Assembly (NCBI GenBank): GCA_030681835.1 | Contig: JAUXRN010000051.1 | Span: 1-32,535 of the forward strand | Length of the DNA: 32,535 nt | Direction of reading: 5' to 3' | DNA from: Actinomycetota bacterium | GTDB lineage: Bacteria > Actinomycetota > Actinomycetes > S36-B12 | In this document: piece after piece, positions 28,600-32,535 of the stretch | Position numbering within the stretch: position 1 is the stretch's first letter | Layout of the letters: every line of letters starts with the position of its first letter | Translations under genes and position numbers: made by a program | The notes under the pieces: model-generated | The model's input: the letters and a program-made list of their open reading frames with translations, nothing else | Database searches by the model: none | What the model was told of the DNA's origin: nothing

Positions 28600-29970
28600 G
28601 TGACCCGACCCCGCGCGCTCAGCGCCGCCCTGGCCCTGGGGGTGGCCTCCGCCATGGTGCTGGCCGGCTGCTCCTCCGACGCAGCCACCTCCGATGCCAC
28701 CAACGCGGCGGCCTCGGCGTCGGCCACAGCAAGCCCTTCGCTGAGCGTGACGGACAGCGCCACGCCGTCGCCCGTGCCGACACCGACCCCCGTCCCCACG
28801 GCGTCGGGTCCTGGCGTGGGCACGGTCGTCCCGGACCAGAGCATCGGCCTGCACGTCGCAGGGGTCCAGGAAGGCGCCTGGCCCGACAAGAACGTGCCCA
28901 TCGGCTCGCTGCGGCTGTGGGACGCGGGCACCAACTGGTCCCAGGTCGAGGCGGTGAAGGGCGTCTACAACTGGGCGGCCCTCGACACTGCGCTCAAGAC
29001 CGCCGATCGGAACGGCATCGACGACGTGCTCCTCGTGCTCGGTGGCACCCCGACCTGGAATGCCTCCCGGGTCCGGGCCGGCGACTACCCCGTGCCCGGG
29101 GCGGCGTCGCCGCCCAAGAGCCTGGCTGCTTGGGACGCATTCGTGGCGGCAGTCGCCAAGCGCTACGCCGGACGGATCTCGTCATACCAGATCTGGAACG
29201 AGGCGAGCCTGGCCATGTTCTGGAACGGAACGCCGGAGAAGCTCGCGCTGATGACCCAGCGCGCCGCCACGATCATCCGCGCGGCCGACCCCAAGGCGAC
29301 CGTGGTCGCCGCCAGCACGACCGTCCGGCTGCCCGGCGCGTTCGACCGCTTCTTCTCGCGCTACCTCGCCGCACTGGCCGACCGTGGCTGGCCGGTCGAC
29401 GTGCTGGCCGCCCACCTGTACCCGGCCAGCAAGGGGACCCCGGACGAACGGGCCGCCTTCATTGCGCAGGTGCGGCAGGCGCTCGCCACCGCGGGTGCAC
29501 CCGACCTGCCGGTATGGGACACGGAGCTGAACTACGGCCTGGCCGGCCCCGGGCCGACCAACCCGCGCCAGACCATCCGGGGAGCCGAGGCGCGCGACTG
29601 GGTCGTGCAGACCTCGCTGGATTCCCTGCACCTCGGGATCGCCCGCACCTACTGGTACATCTGGACTCCCCAGCCCTACGCCCTGCTCGGCATGCAGCTG
29701 ACCAACGACTCCGGAGCCGTGTCCGGGCTGCGCATCGTCGACCAGTGGACGGTCGGATCGACCTGGCAGGGGTGCGTGGACGACGGATCCACGGTGGCTT
29801 GCTCACTTGACCGGAAGGGCGTGTCCTCCGTCATCGCGTGGGCGAAGGACGAGGCGGCTACGTACACCCCGCCTGCCGGGCTGTTGCAGGCGTGCACGAC
29901 GGACAACGCCTGCGCCGCCGTGGCCGGGGCCTACGCGTTGGGCGAGACCCCGGTCCGCTTCCTGCCCTGA
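28600..29970 (+). CDS. Lipoprotein glycoside hydrolase, clan GH-A (GH39/PslG-like)
   Basis: 456 residues. A lipoprotein signal peptide with lipobox LAGC (Cys24) is followed by a Ser/Ala/Thr/Pro linker (about 26-75) and a TIM-barrel-like hydrolase domain (about 80-400). GSLRLWDAGTNW at the barrel start, QIWNEAS (acid/base E201) and VWDTELNYG (nucleophile E309) are the two strand-end Glu motifs of clan GH-A. The C-terminal beta part (about 365-456) has two Cys pairs. This layout resembles GH39-like exopolysaccharide hydrolases such as PslG, but the exact family and substrate are uncertain. It is tethered to the outer membrane face. The GTG start fits the lipobox position and the -10 hexamer. 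It faces the next gene with 20 bases between. Confidence 0.82.
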   Translation: MTRPRALSAALALGVASAMVLAGCSSDAATSDATNAAASASATASPSLSVTDSATPSPVPTPTPVPTASGPGVGTVVPDQSIGLHVAGVQEGAWPDKNVPIGSLRLWDAGTNWSQVEAVKGVYNWAALDTALKTADRNGIDDVLLVLGGTPTWNASRVRAGDYPVPGAASPPKSLAAWDAFVAAVAKRYAGRISSYQIWNEASLAMFWNGTPEKLALMTQRAATIIRAADPKATVVAASTTVRLPGAFDRFFSRYLAALADRGWPVDVLAAHLYPASKGTPDERAAFIAQVRQALATAGAPDLPVWDTELNYGLAGPGPTNPRQTIRGAEARDWVVQTSLDSLHLGIARTYWYIWTPQPYALLGMQLTNDSGAVSGLRIVDQWTVGSTWQGCVDDGSTVACSLDRKGVSSVIAWAKDEAATYTPPAGLLQACTTDNACAAVAGAYALGETPVRFLP

Positions 29971-29990
29971 CCTCTACTGCGCGCCGGTCG

Positions 29991-30638
29991 CTAGCCGTCC
30001 GGGATCAGGTTGATCGCGCGGCTCAACGTCACCACGATCGTGAGCACGGCGGTCGACGACTGAAGCGTGAACAGCAGCTTGACCCGGTGGGTCAGCGGCA
30101 TCGTGTCCGTGGGGCTGAAGGCGATGATGTTCGTGTACGCGGTGAAGAGGTAGTCGATGAGGCCCGGCCGCCACGTGGACGAGGTGGACTGGCCCTGCTG
30201 CGGGAACAGGAAGTCCGGCTTCGTGACCGCGTTGGCCAGCCTTCGGTCCGGGCCGCCCCCGTCCAGCCACCAGTACACGAGGCCGAAGCTGAGCACGTTG
30301 ATCACGAGGACGCCGAAGCCGGCAAGCAGCAGGTACGTGCCGGAATCGTCCGAGCCCTGCAGCATCGTGACGAGCAGCAGCACGGCGTTCATCACGCAGG
30401 CGAGCACGAGGAAGATCAGGTAGGCGTCCATCGTCCAGCGCAGCAGCCGGCCCTCTGACCCGATGAAGCGGTAGATCAGCACGGCGATGGGGATCCCGCT
30501 GAGCTCCATCGCAGGGATCAGCCATTGCGGGCCGATCGTCACCGAGGGGGGCAGGGCCAACTGCACGGCGACGATGATCAGCACGACGACGACCAGTTGG
30601 GCGATGTTGCCCCTCACCTCGCTGCGTGCGTCGGCCAT
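29991..30638 (-). CDS. Multi-pass membrane protein, DUF1345-like
   Basis: 215 residues with five or six membrane segments (about 14-34, 40-57, 69-93, 100-125, 150-170 and 185-208). The C-terminal part DYLFTAYTNIIAFSPTDTMPLTHRVKLLF followed by TLQSSTAVLTIVVTLSRAINLI resembles the end of DUF1345 membrane proteins. I am not certain of the family and the function is unknown. Two upstream in-frame Met codons exist (30662, 30656), but the ATG at 30638 has AAGGAGG five bases before it and is preferred. It diverges from the SGNH hydrolase gene across 77 bases. Confidence 0.75.
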   Translation of the reverse strand: MADARSEVRGNIAQLVVVVLIIVAVQLALPPSVTIGPQWLIPAMELSGIPIAVLIYRFIGSEGRLLRWTMDAYLIFLVLACVMNAVLLLVTMLQGSDDSGTYLLLAGFGVLVINVLSFGLVYWWLDGGGPDRRLANAVTKPDFLFPQQGQSTSSTWRPGLIDYLFTAYTNIIAFSPTDTMPLTHRVKLLFTLQSSTAVLTIVVTLSRAINLIPDG

Positions 30639-30703
30639 CCCCGCCTCCTTCGCCATCGCCATTGTGCGGCCCCGCCGAGGATGGCACAGCGGGGCCCGCC
30701 ACG

Positions 30704-30709
30704 TACCCT
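30704..30709 (+). promoter_or_regulatory. Putative -10 hexamer TACCCT, leaderless start of the SGNH gene
   Basis: TACCCT plus a 6-base spacer leads to the ATG at 30716; there is no Shine-Dalgarno sequence. Confidence 0.5.
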
Positions 30710-30715
30710 GAGCGG

Positions 30716-32277
30716 ATGCGCCGAAGCCTGACGGTCGCCGTCGCGGCGGCCATCATCGCTGCGCCCATCGGATGGGCAGCGCCCGCCACGGCGGCCGATG
30801 CCCGGGCCGAGGGGTCCTGGTCGATGGTCCCCCAGTCCAAGGACGCCAACGACGACGGCATCATCGACGGTGATGGCGGCGTGCCCAGGCGCGGGGCCTT
30901 GAGCAGCCAGCCGTCCGCCGACATCGTCGGCGCAGGCAACCACGTGGCGCAGCCGAACGAGCGCCTCATCGGGGGCTCGTTGTCGTGGTACCTGACGGAC
31001 CGGGGCTTCCCGGTGCGGCTCGACGCCTGCGCGTCCTCCGGCGCCCGGTATCGATGGACGGCCCGCCCGGTGAGCGGACCGGCGACGGTGCTGTCGTGGG
31101 CGCCCCTCGAACCCGGCTCGTGCTCGCGAACCGCCTTCCTGCCGGAGGGCAGGTACGACCTGGTCCTCGAGGTCCGCGCGGGCGGCAAGCTCGATCGGGA
31201 GGTGATCCGGGCCGATGTCCGCAACATCCTCGTCGTCGCGCTCGGCGACTCGTACGCATCCGGCGAGGGCAACCCGCGCAACGTCAAGGCGTGGCTGAGG
31301 GAGGGTGGCGCCTTCACCCCCTACTGGGACGACGACGCCTGCCACCGCAGCGCTCGCGGAGGCCCGGCCCAGGCCGCGCTGCTCCTCGAGGATTCATCCC
31401 CCGAGACCTCGGTCACGCTCGTCGATGTCACCTGCTCGGGCGCCTCGGTCGATGCCGGGGTGCTCGGACCGCAACGTGCTGCGGGTCAGGCAACCAGCCA
31501 GGTCGAGCGCGTCCGCGCGCTCGTGGGCGACCGGGTCGCGGACCTCGTGACGCTGTCGGTCGGGGGCAACGACGTCGGGTTCTCGTCCGTGCTGGAGGCG
31601 TGCGCACTGAACTCCGACTGCCCCCTGGTCCGTGCCAGCAGCGGTCCGCTGCGTGCCTACCCCCGGATCCAGGACGGCGTGCAGGCGGAGACCGGGGCGC
31701 TCGCGGCCAAGTACCGCAGGATCGCCGCCTGCCTCGGCGGCGATCCGTGCCTGCTCGCCGACGGCCGGACCGTGCCCGGGATCCGGCTGGACGCTGACTC
31801 ACGCGTGCTGCCCACGCTCTACCCCGACATCACCCGGCGCGCGGATGGCGGTGCCTGCACGTACCTGACCATCGACAGCGCCGAGTTCGCCTGGGCACGG
31901 CAGACGATCCTGCTGCCGACACCGGTCAATCCCTACGCCTACCCGCTCTCACGCGGTGGGACCGTGTCGCTGTCCGTCGCACAGGGATCGCTCAACCAGC
32001 AGGTCGCTGCGACAACGGCGCTGCCGGGCTGGCGGCCGGTGATCGGTACGTGGTCCGCATCCGGGGAGTCCGCCGTGGGCCACGGCGTGTGCGCGGGCGA
32101 TGAGGCGTGGGCCTTCGGTGCGACCCTGCTGTCGAGCCTGCCCAGCGCCTCCTTCCACCCCAACGTCGCGGGCCAGCGGGTGGCCGCGAGCGCCATCGCC
32201 GCGGCGATGCAGGCGGCCCTGCCGGACGCGACCCGCGCCGGTCGAGGCCTCTTGCGGGTGGTAGCCTTGGCGATCTC

Positions 32278-32287
<10 letters not shown>
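30716..32287 (+). CDS. Secreted SGNH/GDSL hydrolase
   Basis: 523 residues. The signal peptide ends near residue 27 (ATAADA). A short Ca-binding-like loop, DANDDGIID (43-51), comes next, then a beta domain (about 85-170) and the SGNH hydrolase domain (about 172-510). The catalytic blocks are GDSYASGEG (Ser179), SVGGNDVGF (block III, Gly-Asn) and SFHPNVAGQ (block V, His). SGNH enzymes are esterases or lipases that remove acyl groups from lipids or sugars. Many Cys pairs (CHRS, CSG, CALNSDC, CLGGDPC, CTY, CAG) fit an extracellular protein. The last two codons and the TAG stop lie inside the tRNA-Lys gene. The start is fixed by the signal peptide and the -10 hexamer. Confidence 0.9.
32262..32267 (+). 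promoter_or_regulatory. Possible -10 hexamer TAGCCT for tRNA-Lys, inside the SGNH coding region
   Basis: TAGCCT lies 10 bases before the tRNA 5' end, which would leave a leader of only a few bases. It is within the last codons of the SGNH gene. Confidence 0.4.
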
Positions 32288-32350
<63 letters not shown>

Positions 32351-32384
32351 CGACCGGAGTGCGACTCCTTCTGGAGGACCGTCC

Positions 32385-32535
32385 GTGGCTGAAACCCTGA
32401 CCGGGGCCGTGCAGGCCCGCGATGTCACTATCGTCCGCGGCACCGTCACCGCGGTTGCAGACGCCAGCCTCGACCTCCTTCCCGGCACTATCACCGGGCT
32501 GCTCGGCCCGTCCGGCTCCGGCAAGACCACGCTCA
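32385..32535 (+). CDS. ABC transporter ATP-binding protein, 3'-truncated by window edge
   Basis: Only the first 50 residues are visible. They show the start of an ABC ATPase: MAETLTGAVQARDVTIVRG, then a strand and GLLGPSGSGKTTL, a complete Walker A. The GTG at 32385 has GGAGG seven bases upstream. The spacing from the start to the Walker A is that of a stand-alone exporter or ABC-2-type ATPase subunit; the substrate cannot be told. It begins 34 bases after tRNA-Lys. Confidence 0.88.
   Translation, partial: MAETLTGAVQARDVTIVRGTVTAVADASLDLLPGTITGLLGPSGSGKTTL

Noticed and set aside
28467-28934. Frameshifted N-terminal part of the heme oxygenase in another minus frame
   Set aside because: The alternative frames upstream of 28597 contain no HxxAE-like helix; truncation fits better than a frameshift.

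Overview
The window is 32.5 kb of very GC-rich, densely packed DNA from a high-GC Gram-positive bacterium (Actinomycetota). The evidence is strong third-position GC, GTG starts, tRNA genes without an encoded CCA, the ettA-ssb and orn-tRNA-His neighbourhoods, DUF4333 and DUF2334 proteins, and many genes with a TANNNT hexamer 6-8 bases before the start codon, the layout of leaderless actinobacterial transcripts. I cannot name the genus. I saw no insertion sequence, prophage, CRISPR array or large gene-free stretch; no gap between genes exceeds about 150 bases.

Layout. 1-5.3 kb: the end of an M20 amidohydrolase, then a minus-strand cluster (ssb, ettA, a hotdog thioesterase, an unknown protein) and a divergent MFS transporter. 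5.3-13.4 kb: a membrane GGDEF protein, tRNA-Arg(TCT), a secreted RCC1 propeller/Fn3 protein facing a small secreted protein, a DUF2334 deacetylase-like secreted protein facing a secreted concanavalin-like protein, and a second membrane diguanylate cyclase. 21.4-13.4 kb, minus strand: a seven-gene run consisting of a third diguanylate cyclase, an unknown membrane protein, a YeaD-type mutarotase, wecB, a BcsB-like membrane-anchored protein, a BcsA/PgaC-like family 2 glycosyltransferase, and a DUF2231-cytochrome b5 fusion. 21.4-27.8 kb: an orphan HerA-like ATPase, two lipoproteins, TesB, a usp-CBS pair behind a DosR-like palindrome, and orn. 27.8-32.5 kb: tRNA-His, an N-terminally truncated heme oxygenase, a lipoprotein glycoside hydrolase, a membrane protein, a secreted SGNH hydrolase whose stop codon lies inside tRNA-Lys(CTT), and the start of an ABC transporter ATPase.

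How it may fit together. The most interesting unit is the wecB-bcsB-like-GT2 block headed by a diguanylate cyclase. It reads as a putative UDP-ManNAc/GlcNAc-dependent exopolysaccharide synthase of BcsA/BcsB design in a Gram-positive, with the cyclase in the same run but no PilZ domain on the synthase. Secreted carbohydrate-active proteins nearby (DUF2334, concanavalin-like, GH with WNE and nucleophile Glu, SGNH esterase) could tailor or cut such a polymer; this link is inference from proximity. A separate hypoxia/dormancy theme is suggested by the DosR-like box before usp-CBS.
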